The notes beneath the pieces are model-generated. The model saw only the letters and a program-made list of their open reading frames with translations. It did not search any database and was not told where the DNA came from. From NCBI GenBank assembly GCA_963588595.1, contig CAVAIA010000055.1, positions 1-13,063 of the forward strand: a DNA stretch of 13,063 nucleotides, read 5' to 3'. This document shows positions 6,554 through 13,063 of the stretch, one piece after another. This DNA comes from Phoenicibacter sp963588595 (GTDB lineage Bacteria > Actinomycetota > Coriobacteriia > Coriobacteriales > Eggerthellaceae). Numbering within the stretch: the first letter of the stretch is position 1; the number at the start of each line of letters is the position of its first letter. The position numbers and the translations under genes were made by a program.

Positions 6554-6880
6554 ATGAAATTTGATAAGGAAAAAATTCAAGCTGCGCTAGATGAAGTTAG
6601 ACCTGCATTGCAGGCTGACGGAGGAGATGTTGAGCTTGTAGACATTGCGGAGGATGGAACTGTTACAGTCCAACTCCAAGGAGCATGTCATGGTTGTCCT
6701 ATGTCCCAATTGACGCTTTCAAATGGGGTCGAGCGAATTTTAAGGGATCGTGTTAGCGATGAGATAAGAGTCAAAAGTGCAGACATGCCTGACGATTTTG
6801 ACCCTCAAGAGTTCTTCAACTCTTTTTATTCTTTCCCAGAGGATTACGACGAAGAAGATGATGATGCTAGTCAAGAGTAG
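6554..6880 (+). CDS. NifU C-terminal-domain iron-sulfur scaffold protein
   Basis: The product is 108 aa. Residues 1-75 are a NifU C-terminal (Nfu-type) domain: 'VRPALQADGGDVELVDI' then 'LQGACHGCPMSQLTL', with the cluster-binding pair C45 and C48. Two such subunits normally share one [4Fe-4S] cluster and pass it to target enzymes in the cytoplasm. The last 35 or so residues are very acidic (EDYDEEDDD) and lie outside the usual domain. ATG 6554 follows AGGAG with 8 nt spacing. It leads a short same-strand run with lgt 10 bp downstream, so the two are probably co-transcribed. No suf genes are in view. Function as an Fe-S carrier is inferred from the family. Confidence 0.9.
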   Translation: MKFDKEKIQAALDEVRPALQADGGDVELVDIAEDGTVTVQLQGACHGCPMSQLTLSNGVERILRDRVSDEIRVKSADMPDDFDPQEFFNSFYSFPEDYDEEDDDASQE

Positions 6881-6890
6881 AAGTTAAGTT

Positions 6891-7715
6891 GTGTTAAATG
6901 AAATTTATCAAAATTTAAACCCCGTTGCGTTCAGCATCGGGGTTTTTAGCGTTAGGTGGTATGGTCTTGCCTATCTAGCTGGTTTTTTGTTGGCGGGAAT
7001 TATCATTTATCGATGTGCTAAAAGGTGGAATGTATCGATTACTCTAGACGATCTTTGCACAATTATGCTAGTCATTATAATTGGCATTCTCCTCGGAGGC
7101 AGGCTAGGTTATTGTATTTTTTATGGCGCGGGATATTATGTCGAAAATCCGCTCGAAATTTTGTCAATTAACAAAGGTGGAATGAGTTTTCATGGAGCTC
7201 TTATCGGTGGAATCTTGGCAGGGTCAATCATTTGTCACCAAAAGAAAATGCCAATTTTGACTTTTGCTGATTTGGTTTGCGTGGGCTGCCCTCTCGGTCT
7301 TTTTTTTGGAAGGATAGCAAATTTTATAAATGGCGAGCTTTGGGGGGCGCAAACAGATCTTCCAATAGGGGTCGTTTTTGGGGGGTCGGCTGGAAGCGTT
7401 CCTCGCCATCCAAGCCAATTATATGAAGCGATCTTAGAGGGGCTCGTTATATTTTGCGTTATTTATTTGATGTCGAAAAAGAAACCCCCGTTTCATCAAG
7501 GTGTTTTAAGTGGGACTTTTCTTATTATGTATGGATTATTTAGGATAGCCGTCGAGTTTGTTAGAGAGCCTGATGCCCAAATTGGTTATCTTTTTGGCGG
7601 TTGGCTTACTATGGGGATGGTGTTGTCTGCGCCTTTGGTTGTTGGAGGGGTCGCGTTGTTAATTTACGCGAAAAAGGCTCGCAAAGAGCAATGCGGCATA
7701 AAAGAGAGTGTATAA
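6891..7715 (+). CDS. lgt: Prolipoprotein diacylglyceryl transferase
   Basis: Lgt moves a diacylglyceryl group from phosphatidylglycerol to the lipobox Cys of prelipoproteins, the first step of lipoprotein maturation in the cytoplasmic membrane. The 274 aa length is normal. Motifs: 'SFHGALIGG' with H101, the signature 'GRIANFINGELWG' (140-152), 'RHPSQLYEA' (172-180), and 'FRIAVEFVREP' with R218, E222 and R225. About seven hydrophobic helices are visible. The start is GTG 6891, needed to include the usual N-terminal 'VAFSIGVFSVRWYGLAYLAGF'. No good Shine-Dalgarno precedes it, so translation probably depends on coupling to the NifU-domain gene 10 bp upstream. The protein ends in a short basic tail. 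Confidence 0.96.
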   Translation: MLNEIYQNLNPVAFSIGVFSVRWYGLAYLAGFLLAGIIIYRCAKRWNVSITLDDLCTIMLVIIIGILLGGRLGYCIFYGAGYYVENPLEILSINKGGMSFHGALIGGILAGSIICHQKKMPILTFADLVCVGCPLGLFFGRIANFINGELWGAQTDLPIGVVFGGSAGSVPRHPSQLYEAILEGLVIFCVIYLMSKKKPPFHQGVLSGTFLIMYGLFRIAVEFVREPDAQIGYLFGGWLTMGMVLSAPLVVGGVALLIYAKKARKEQCGIKESV

Positions 7716-7771
7716 TTTATTAATCTAATTAGCTGTGATTTTTTATTCTAGCCTTTACCTAAGGAGTTATT

Positions 7772-8149
7772 ATGATTAAGTTTTATAAATGTGCCCATTG
7801 TGGAAACGTAATTATGAAGGGCGTTGACTCTGGAGTCGATGTTGTTTGTTGCGGCGAAAAAATGCAAGAATTGATTCCGAACACGAACGACGCTTCTGAG
7901 GAAAAACACGTTCCGAAGGTTGACTTTGACGGAAATGACATTTTGGTTGACGTTGGTCAGGTTGAGCATCCTATGACAGAAGATCACATGATTAACTTCA
8001 TCGTTATTGATAAAAGTTGCGCTTATTTCTTTAAACCTTTGGATCCAGGCAAGCCTGCAAGAGCAAAATTTACGACTTCTAATCCCAAGAGCGTTAAAGC
8101 GGTCTATGCTTATTGCAACAAACATGGTCTTTGGGTAAAAGAGCTTTAA
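7772..8149 (+). CDS. dfx: Desulfoferrodoxin (2Fe superoxide reductase)
   Basis: Superoxide reductase reduces superoxide to hydrogen peroxide without making oxygen, a defence used by anaerobes. At 125 aa it has both iron sites. The N-terminal desulforedoxin-type Fe(Cys)4 centre uses C7, C10, C26 and C27 ('CAHCGN...VCCGEKM'). The catalytic centre II has the E44-K45-H46 motif (EKHVPKV), H66 and H72 ('EHPMTEDHMINF'), and C115 and H118 in 'YCNKHGLW'. The C-terminal position set is complete, so it should be active. ATG 7772 has AAGGAG 5 nt upstream. It is 56 bp from lgt and 27 bp from the aminotransferase gene. Rubredoxin, the usual electron donor, is not encoded in this window. Confidence 0.95.
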   Translation: MIKFYKCAHCGNVIMKGVDSGVDVVCCGEKMQELIPNTNDASEEKHVPKVDFDGNDILVDVGQVEHPMTEDHMINFIVIDKSCAYFFKPLDPGKPARAKFTTSNPKSVKAVYAYCNKHGLWVKEL

Positions 8150-8176
8150 ATTTTTAATATATTTAAGGAGTTAATT

Positions 8177-9016
8177 TTGAAAAAAATAGGTTACTATAAT
8201 GGAGAAATTGGACCTTTAGAAGAGATGCAAATTCCAATGCTTGATCGTGCTGTATATTTTGCGGATGGATGCTATGATGCCACAATGGTAAGAGGCGGGG
8301 TGATCCATAACGAGAAAGAGCATGTTGAGCGTTTCTTTAATTCGGCGAGGCTTCTAAGAATCGATCTGCCTTACTCAAAAGATGAGCTTCACGAAGAATT
8401 TATGAAAGTCATAAGCGAATTTTCAGCTGATGAGGGCTTTTTATATTGGCAAGCATCTCGCGGGACTGCGCTTCGAGACCACGCTTTTCCAGATAACACG
8501 AAGCCAAATTTAATGATGATGATGTTAGAGCATGGAACAACATCTCAAGAAAAGGAGTTTAGAGCGATCACTGTTGAGGATAAGCGCTTTAGATATTGCA
8601 ACATAAAAACGCTGTCACTTCTTCCTAATTGCCTTGTAACTCAACAAGCTAAGGAAGCTGATGCTAACGAAGTCATTTTCGTTAGAGATGGCTACGTCAC
8701 AGAAATGGCTCATTCCAACGTTTCTTTTTTGGTGGATGGAGTTTTTACTTATCATCCTTTCGATGACAAAATATTGCCAGGTATTTCATTAAAGAACATG
8801 ATCGCTGAGTGTAAAAAAATGGGTATCCCAACATGCGCGCGAGCGCTCAGCCTTGTTGAGGCAATGAATGCTGATGAGTTAATTGCTTCGAGTTCTTCAA
8901 CTTTTTGTTGCAGGATAGACGTTGTTGATAACGTAAAAGTCGGAGGGAAGGATCCTGAGCTATTTAAGAAAATTCAAGATGCAGTCTATCTTGAATATGC
9001 AAATATGAAGAAGTGA
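8177..9016 (+). CDS. dat: D-amino-acid aminotransferase (PLP, class IV)
   Basis: This fold-type IV aminotransferase has 279 aa. The PLP Lys is K144 in 'NIKTLSLLPN'. E176 in 'VTEMAHSN' is the cofactor-N1 Glu, and 'ILPGISL' (199-205) binds the phosphate region. The pattern 'RGTALRDHAFP' supplies R100 and H102, which with Y33 match the carboxylate-binding trap of D-amino-acid aminotransferase and differ from BCAT or 4-amino-4-deoxychorismate lyase. It probably interconverts D-alanine and D-glutamate with 2-oxo acids, feeding peptidoglycan synthesis (family knowledge). The start is TTG 8177 with AAGGAG 6 nt upstream, and the next residues 'MKKIGYYNGE' fit the family N-terminus. No terminator separates it from the superoxide reductase gene. 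Confidence 0.88.
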   Translation: MKKIGYYNGEIGPLEEMQIPMLDRAVYFADGCYDATMVRGGVIHNEKEHVERFFNSARLLRIDLPYSKDELHEEFMKVISEFSADEGFLYWQASRGTALRDHAFPDNTKPNLMMMMLEHGTTSQEKEFRAITVEDKRFRYCNIKTLSLLPNCLVTQQAKEADANEVIFVRDGYVTEMAHSNVSFLVDGVFTYHPFDDKILPGISLKNMIAECKKMGIPTCARALSLVEAMNADELIASSSSTFCCRIDVVDNVKVGGKDPELFKKIQDAVYLEYANMKK

Positions 9017-9060
9017 ATCCCTACTTAAATTTAGAAGTTTAGGCAGAGAGGAGTTTTAAA

Positions 9061-11082
9061 ATGCAAACGATGACGCTTGTTTTGTTCCTAGTCGTTGCCG
9101 TTCTTCTTTCTGCTGTTGTCGATCGGTTCATCAAAAATATAACTTTGCCGCTAGTGCAAATTGTTCTTGGTATCGTTATTGCAATATTTGCTTCAAACAG
9201 GGTTGAAATAACTCTCGATTCCGACCTTTTCATGGTTTTGTTCATTGCTCCTCTCTTATATATTGAAGCCAAACACGCGTCTAAGCTTGAACTTTGGAAA
9301 GACGTAAAACCTGTTTTAGGTCTCGCTATAGGCTTGGTTGTTGTGACATCGATAGTCATAGGCGTTGCCCTTCATGCATTTATCCCTGCAATTTCCATAT
9401 GGGCGGCTCTGGCGCTTGGAGCTGCTTTGGGGCCAACAGATGCAGTTGCGGTTACGTCTGTCTCAAAAACTACCAACATTCCAAACAATCTCTTTTCGGT
9501 TTTAAAGGGCGAGCTTCTATTTAATGACGCGAGCGGTATCGTCATGTTTCAAATGGCTGTTGTGGCGTTTAGCATTGGCACTGTCGATTTAGTTGGAGTT
9601 GGCATAGACTTTATCGAGGAGTTCGTTGGCGGTCTGATCGTCGGACTTGTCATCGGATTTGCTGGAAAAGTTTTTTTGAAGAGGATGTGGGAGGCAGGAC
9701 TCGACTCGACTGTTTTTCATGTTCTTTTTGAAATTTGTTTGCCGTTTGTTGTCTATTTGCTCTCTGACGCAGTGGGAGTTAGCGGAATCATTGCAGTTGT
9801 TGCTGCAGGACTAATAGACCCAATTCAAAATCTAAGCGCTTCACCTGCAAGTTCGAGGATGAATATAGTTTCTGAGAGCTTTTGGGATGTTTTCTCTTTC
9901 GTCTTAAATGGAATAGTCTTTGTTTTGCTCGGAACTCAAATTCCAACAGCGATGTTTTATGTTTGGAGCGATGCGAGCATTTCGAACGGATTTTTGCTTT
10001 TATGCATTTTGTTTGTCACAGCAATCTTGATGGTAGTGCGCTTTTTGTGGTGCTTAATAATGGTAAATTACTTGCCAAAAGGCGTGGATAAAGAAAAGCT
10101 TCCTTCAAAATTTAAACAAGCATTGATTTTGACTTTATGCGGTGCTAAAGGGACGATCACTTTATCAATTTTGTTTACTCTTCCACTCACTTTGGCCGCA
10201 GGTGATGCATCATGGATCAGAGACCTAATTATCTTTATAGGTTGCGGAGTTATTGTTTTGACCCTTTTGCTCGCAACTTTCGTTTTGCCCTTGATCGCCC
10301 CAAAGAAGGAGATGACTGAAAGCGAGGAAACTCAACGTGAGGCTTATTATGAAAATTTGCAAATTATATTGCGCGAAGTTATCTATAAATTGACTGCCTC
10401 TGAGAATGATCTCAATCGTCGAGCGACTGCCCAAGTTATAAAGGATTATCAAGTCAGGCTAGATGCTGCAAAGCAAATGGTTGATGATGATGATGAGAGC
10501 GTTGTCGCTTTGCGTTTGCGTCTTATTGATTGGGAGGAGTCTCGCATTCTTGAGTTAGTAGCGGCGGGGGAGACGAAGGGCGATGTTGCTGATGCGCTAG
10601 TTGAGCGTCTTGAAACGAGAAGAAGATTGCTCTCTCACATAAATAAAATAACAAAACCAGAGAAAGCTGGCGTCTTATTGCGGGCAAGATTCAGAACTTT
10701 GAAAAGATTCTTTAGGAATTTTGCTAAATCAAAAGGAAGTGAGTTTTCTCAAGAAGTTAAAGACTTGAGGGTCAGGATTGAAAAAGAAGCGCTTGACTAT
10801 TTGAAAGACGAGATGGAAAAAGAGAGCGTGCCGACTGAAAACGCCTCGAAAATTATTCTTGAGTATGAGCATAACATTTCATATGCCCTCAACGGATCGC
10901 CGAGTGTGACGACCGCAATTAGGGCGGTGGATGCAACTGAAGACGTTCGCGCTTTTGCATATATGGTTGAAAGGGATAAAATCGACGAACTTTGCGAGTC
11001 TGGCAAATTGTCACGAAAGTCTGCAAGCAAGATGAGAGACAACGTTGCTTTGATGGAGCTAGAGCTAAGTAATGCGATTTAA
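9061..11082 (+). CDS. Na+/H+ antiporter, CPA1/NhaP type, with long cytoplasmic tail
   Basis: The product is 673 aa. Residues 1-425 form roughly 12-13 hydrophobic helices with the CPA1 core motifs 'LGPTDAVAV' (T126-D127) and 'GELLFNDASGIVMF' (N155-D156), the ND pair that binds and exchanges the cation. It should exchange Na+ (or K+) for H+ across the cytoplasmic membrane to control pH and salt. Residues 425-673 are a charged, largely helical cytoplasmic tail, probably regulatory; I see no TrkA-C or cNMP motif in it. ATG 9061 follows AGAGGAG with about 8 nt spacing. It lies 44 bp after dat and converges on trpS with 4 bp between the stops. Ion specificity cannot be read from the sequence. Confidence 0.92.
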   Translation: MQTMTLVLFLVVAVLLSAVVDRFIKNITLPLVQIVLGIVIAIFASNRVEITLDSDLFMVLFIAPLLYIEAKHASKLELWKDVKPVLGLAIGLVVVTSIVIGVALHAFIPAISIWAALALGAALGPTDAVAVTSVSKTTNIPNNLFSVLKGELLFNDASGIVMFQMAVVAFSIGTVDLVGVGIDFIEEFVGGLIVGLVIGFAGKVFLKRMWEAGLDSTVFHVLFEICLPFVVYLLSDAVGVSGIIAVVAAGLIDPIQNLSASPASSRMNIVSESFWDVFSFVLNGIVFVLLGTQIPTAMFYVWSDASISNGFLLLCILFVTAILMVVRFLWCLIMVNYLPKGVDKEKLPSKFKQALILTLCGAKGTITLSILFTLPLTLAAGDASWIRDLIIFIGCGVIVLTLLLATFVLPLIAPKKEMTESEETQREAYYENLQIILREVIYKLTASENDLNRRATAQVIKDYQVRLDAAKQMVDDDDESVVALRLRLIDWEESRILELVAAGETKGDVADALVERLETRRRLLSHINKITKPEKAGVLLRARFRTLKRFFRNFAKSKGSEFSQEVKDLRVRIEKEALDYLKDEMEKESVPTENASKIILEYEHNISYALNGSPSVTTAIRAVDATEDVRAFAYMVERDKIDELCESGKLSRKSASKMRDNVALMELELSNAI

Positions 11083-11087
11083 ATCGC
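11074..11087. other. Perfect 14 bp palindrome over the antiporter/trpS stop region
   Basis: GCGATTTAAATCGC is a perfect palindrome that contains the antiporter TAA (11080-11082) and touches the trpS stop (11087-11089). It has no loop or T-run, so it is a poor terminator. It is recorded because it fills the whole convergent junction. Confidence 0.4.
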
Positions 11088-12139
11088 TAATATACCATCC
11101 CCATCGCTTCTTTTACTTTTTCTAAAGTTTCATTTGCAATTTGATTCGCACGAGCATTCCCTTCATGCAAGATGTCTAAGATATAGTCTTCGTCTTTTGC
11201 TATTTCTTCTCGTTTTTGCCTTATAGGTGCTAAAAATTCGTCAAGAACTTCTGTAACATACTTTTTTAGCGCGCCACAGCCTTCATTTCCTATATCACTA
11301 GCAATTTCTTCCTCTTTTCTGCCAGTGCAAAGAGAGGCAGTTGTCAACAACGCAGAAACACCGGGACGACCTTCGGGGTCAAACGTAATTTTTCTCTCAG
11401 AATCAGTTTTTGCCTTTTTTACAAGTTTTGCACTTTCTTCAGGAGTGCTGGAAAGCGCGATTGAATTTTTATAACTTTTAGACATTTTTCTGCCATCGAG
11501 CCCCGGCATCTCAACTGTTTCGTTCAAAAGACCGATTGGTTCTGTGAAAATAGGCGCATATCTTTCATTAAAACGTCTTGCGATTTGTCTTGTTTGCTCG
11601 ATGTGAGGCAATTGATCTTTTCCGACAGGAACAATGTTTGCGCCACAAAATAAGATATCGCACGCTTGATGGACTGGGTAGGTTAGTAAAAGCCCGCTTA
11701 GAGTGTGTCCACTTGCTTCCATTTCAGCTTTTACAGTTGGGTTTCTGAGAAGCTCTGCCTCGCTCACTAAAGATAAAAAGGGAAGCATCAATTGATTTTG
11801 AGCAGGAACCGCTGAGTGGGTGTAGATCATTGTTTTGTCAGGATCGACGCCGCAAGCGATGTAGTCGATGACCATGTTTTTTACATTATCTGCAATGTTT
11901 TCAGTGGTGTCGCGATCGGTTATAACTTGGTAGTCGGCGATAAGGATATTCGTTTCAACGCCTAAGTTTTGCAATTCAACTCTTGTTTTAATTGTTCCGA
12001 AGTAATGTCCTAAGTGAAGGCGACCGGTTGGACGATCCCCAGTTAGCATCCTAAACTTTTTAGGGTTCTTTTTTATTTCTTCTTTAGTTTTGTCGCTGAT
12101 TTCTTTTTGTTTTAAAAATGTGTTTGACTCATTAGCCAT
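11087..12139 (-). CDS. trpS: Tryptophanyl-tRNA synthetase
   Basis: TrpRS charges tRNA-Trp with tryptophan in the cytoplasm. It is a class I synthetase with the HIGH-type motif 'GRLHLGHYFG' (HLGH, residues 42-45), 'PVGKDQ' (171-176) and an intact KMSKS (218-222). The 350 aa length is normal for a bacterial enzyme. The start was set at ATG 12139, preceded by AGAAAGG 8 nt away; a TTG at 12157 would add six residues but would overlap that site. It is a lone minus-strand gene, convergent with the antiporter. No T-box or trp leader peptide is recognisable upstream; the upstream region is filled by the repeat field instead. Confidence 0.96.
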   Translation of the reverse strand: MANESNTFLKQKEISDKTKEEIKKNPKKFRMLTGDRPTGRLHLGHYFGTIKTRVELQNLGVETNILIADYQVITDRDTTENIADNVKNMVIDYIACGVDPDKTMIYTHSAVPAQNQLMLPFLSLVSEAELLRNPTVKAEMEASGHTLSGLLLTYPVHQACDILFCGANIVPVGKDQLPHIEQTRQIARRFNERYAPIFTEPIGLLNETVEMPGLDGRKMSKSYKNSIALSSTPEESAKLVKKAKTDSERKITFDPEGRPGVSALLTTASLCTGRKEEEIASDIGNEGCGALKKYVTEVLDEFLAPIRQKREEIAKDEDYILDILHEGNARANQIANETLEKVKEAMGMVY

Positions 12140-12147
12140 ATTTTTTA

Positions 12148-12154
12148 CCTTTCT
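12148..12154 (-). promoter_or_regulatory. trpS: Ribosome binding site that decides the trpS start
   Basis: AGAAAGG on the minus strand lies 8 nt before ATG 12139. A TTG start at 12157 would include this site in the coding sequence, so the ATG is preferred. Confidence 0.6.
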
Positions 12155-12394
12155 CAAATTCGTTTTTATATTTTAAATCATCGTTGTTGATTTGAGTGTG
12201 GCAAAACGGTGCCAGACTTAAATGCGCGATGGGGGAAATTGGTGCCAGACTTTGTTTTACCTGGGGAAACAGAGAAAGAAGAACGGTGCCAGACCTAAAT
12301 TTCCTGTCTATGTAAATTGCAACTCTTTTTTTTCAAAAACTCAAAAGTTAAATCAGTGCCAGACTTGTTTTGCCAGCAACAAAAATTGCAAATA

Positions 12395-12669
12395 AGCAAG
12401 CTCACTAATTACACTTGCACGAGCGCAGATGTTGCGCAGCGATACTTTCGCACACTTTACTTGCTTTTACAGAAAGTTACCTGATAAATCAAAGTCTGGC
12501 ACCAATTTACCTATTTGAAAAAACAGGTCTGGCACCGATTTCCCACTTGCAAAAAAGTTTGTCAGGCACTAATTTCTCACGCGGTTTTCCCACGAGAAAC
12601 GAATCTGAACAAAAGTAACGCTTCGCGTTGTCGTTGTTCATGCGAGTTGTGTTTATGAGCTCGCTTTTT
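12395..12669. repeat. Hairpin repeat unit A
   Basis: This 275 bp unit opens with AGCAAGCTC and ends with GAGCTCGCTT, an imperfect inverted pair. Inside it, GCGCAGCGATACT (near 12434) pairs imperfectly with AGTAACGCTTCGCG (near 12614). The loop holds three motif copies at 33-34 bp spacing (12494, 12527, 12561). The left arm, 'attacacttgcacg' and 'gcgcagcgatact' are shared with unit B. Confidence 0.7.
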
Positions 12670-12764
12670 AACACTTTTTGTGTTTAAAACTTTGTAAGGG
12701 AAATCGGTGCCAGACCTAAATCTCCATGTATTTTCTCCTTTTTCAAAACTTCAAAGTTTTAAAG

Positions 12765-13026
12765 AGCAAGCTCGATAATTACACTTGCACGGGCACCGTT
12801 GTCGCGCAGCGATACTTGTGCTCATATTGCTTGTTTTTGTAAAAAGTTACCTGGTAAATCAAAGTCTGGCACCGATTTCCCACTTGCAAAAAAGTAAGTC
12901 TGGCACCAATTTCCTACTTGCAAAAAAGTATGTCTGGCACCAATTTTCCAATGGAAGCTGATCCTGTGCAAAAGTAACGCTGCGCTATAAATGTGCTCAT
13001 GCGAGCCAAGTTCATACGCTTGCTTT
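12765..13026. repeat. Hairpin repeat unit B
   Basis: This 262 bp unit is a diverged direct copy of unit A, offset by 370 bp at the left end. Its arms AGCAAGC (12765) and GCTTGCT (ending near 13025) pair, as do GCGCAGCGATACTT (12804-12817) and AAGTAACGCTGCGC (near 12971-12984, one mismatch). The loop holds three motif copies at exactly 34 bp spacing (12864, 12898, 12932). The flank after the unit, near 13017-13045, is in turn an inverted copy of the flank before unit A (12372-12400). Confidence 0.72.
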
Positions 13027-13063
13027 TTTGCAATTTTTGTTGCTGAAAAAACATGTCTGAATA

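Larger units (their letters stand above)
12158..13063. repeat. Gene-free repeat field with GGTGCCAGAC/GTCTGGCACC motifs
   Basis: There is no convincing gene in these 906 bp. The one longer open frame (12415-12618) runs through repeats and has no ribosome binding site. Exact cores occur in plus orientation (GGTGCCAGAC) at 12208, 12241, 12285 and 12706. In reverse orientation (GTCTGGCACC) they occur at 12494, 12527, 12864, 12898 and 12932. Degenerate copies lie at 12355 (AGTGCCAGAC) and 12561 (GTCAGGCACT). Many extend to GTCTGGCACCRATTTNCC. The orientation runs ++++ --- + ---. The 18 bp at 12698-12715 is a perfect inverted match to 12527-12544 and to 12864-12881. Confidence 0.85.

Noticed and set aside
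12140..12371. T-box or attenuator leader upstream of trpS
   Set aside because: No T-box core (AGGGTGGNACC-like), no run of Trp codons and no terminator hairpin could be found on the minus strand before trpS.
12415..12618. Small plus-strand protein gene of about 67 aa
   Set aside because: It reads through hairpin arms and motif copies, uses a non-ATG start without a ribosome binding site, and has no counterpart frame in unit B.
12491..12949. CRISPR array
   Set aside because: There are only three copies per cluster. The conserved core is 10-18 bp, and the stretches between cores resemble each other instead of being unique spacers. No cas gene is present, and the same core occurs singly and in both orientations.

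Overview
The window looks like chromosomal DNA of an anaerobic, host-associated Gram-positive bacterium, most likely an AT-rich member of the Actinobacteria class Coriobacteriia. This is inference. It rests on fragments of a Cna-B/SpaA-type surface protein and a Cys/His-rich 'HTH-W...HH' surface-protein C-terminus of a style common in that class, a 2Fe-type superoxide reductase (an anaerobe trait), and strong AAGGAG-type ribosome binding sites. Base composition was judged by eye, not computed.

Layout. (1) Positions 1-2955 hold the 3' part of a fused ABC ATPase/FtsX-MacB-type permease whose N-terminus lies outside the window. Its visible ATPase motifs are degenerate. (2) Positions 3021-6435 form an accessory island. 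Two diverged direct repeats (3021-3654 and 5805-6435) each carry a headless, truncated SpaA-like fragment facing the 3' end of a Cys/His-rich membrane-protein gene. Between them, on the minus strand, runs an apparent operon of abiEi-like antitoxin, abiEii-like nucleotidyltransferase toxin, and the full-length Cys/His-rich membrane protein, with its own promoter and a candidate operator. (3) Positions 6554-11082 are a plus-strand housekeeping stretch: NifU C-terminal-domain protein, lgt, desulfoferrodoxin (superoxide reductase), D-amino-acid aminotransferase and a CPA1-type Na+/H+ antiporter. (4) trpS lies convergent to the antiporter, with only 4 bp between the stops. (5) Positions 12158-13063 are a roughly 900 bp gene-free region packed with a GGTGCCAGAC/GTCTGGCACC motif and two copies of a 260-275 bp unit that can fold into a long imperfect hairpin.

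The most interesting parts are the island and the terminal repeat field. The two island repeats have near-identical blocks at the SpaA 5' boundary and across the SpaA/membrane-protein junction. Between and outside the blocks the sequence diverges, and next to the junction the differences are synonymous only. This pattern suggests recombining cassettes (silent donors for a surface protein, or recombination substrates flanking a toxin-antitoxin module) more than simple decay. The terminal repeats look like a REP/BIME- or MITE-like family: hairpin arms, a 34 bp-period array in the loop, and one solitary motif copy next to the island at 6477.
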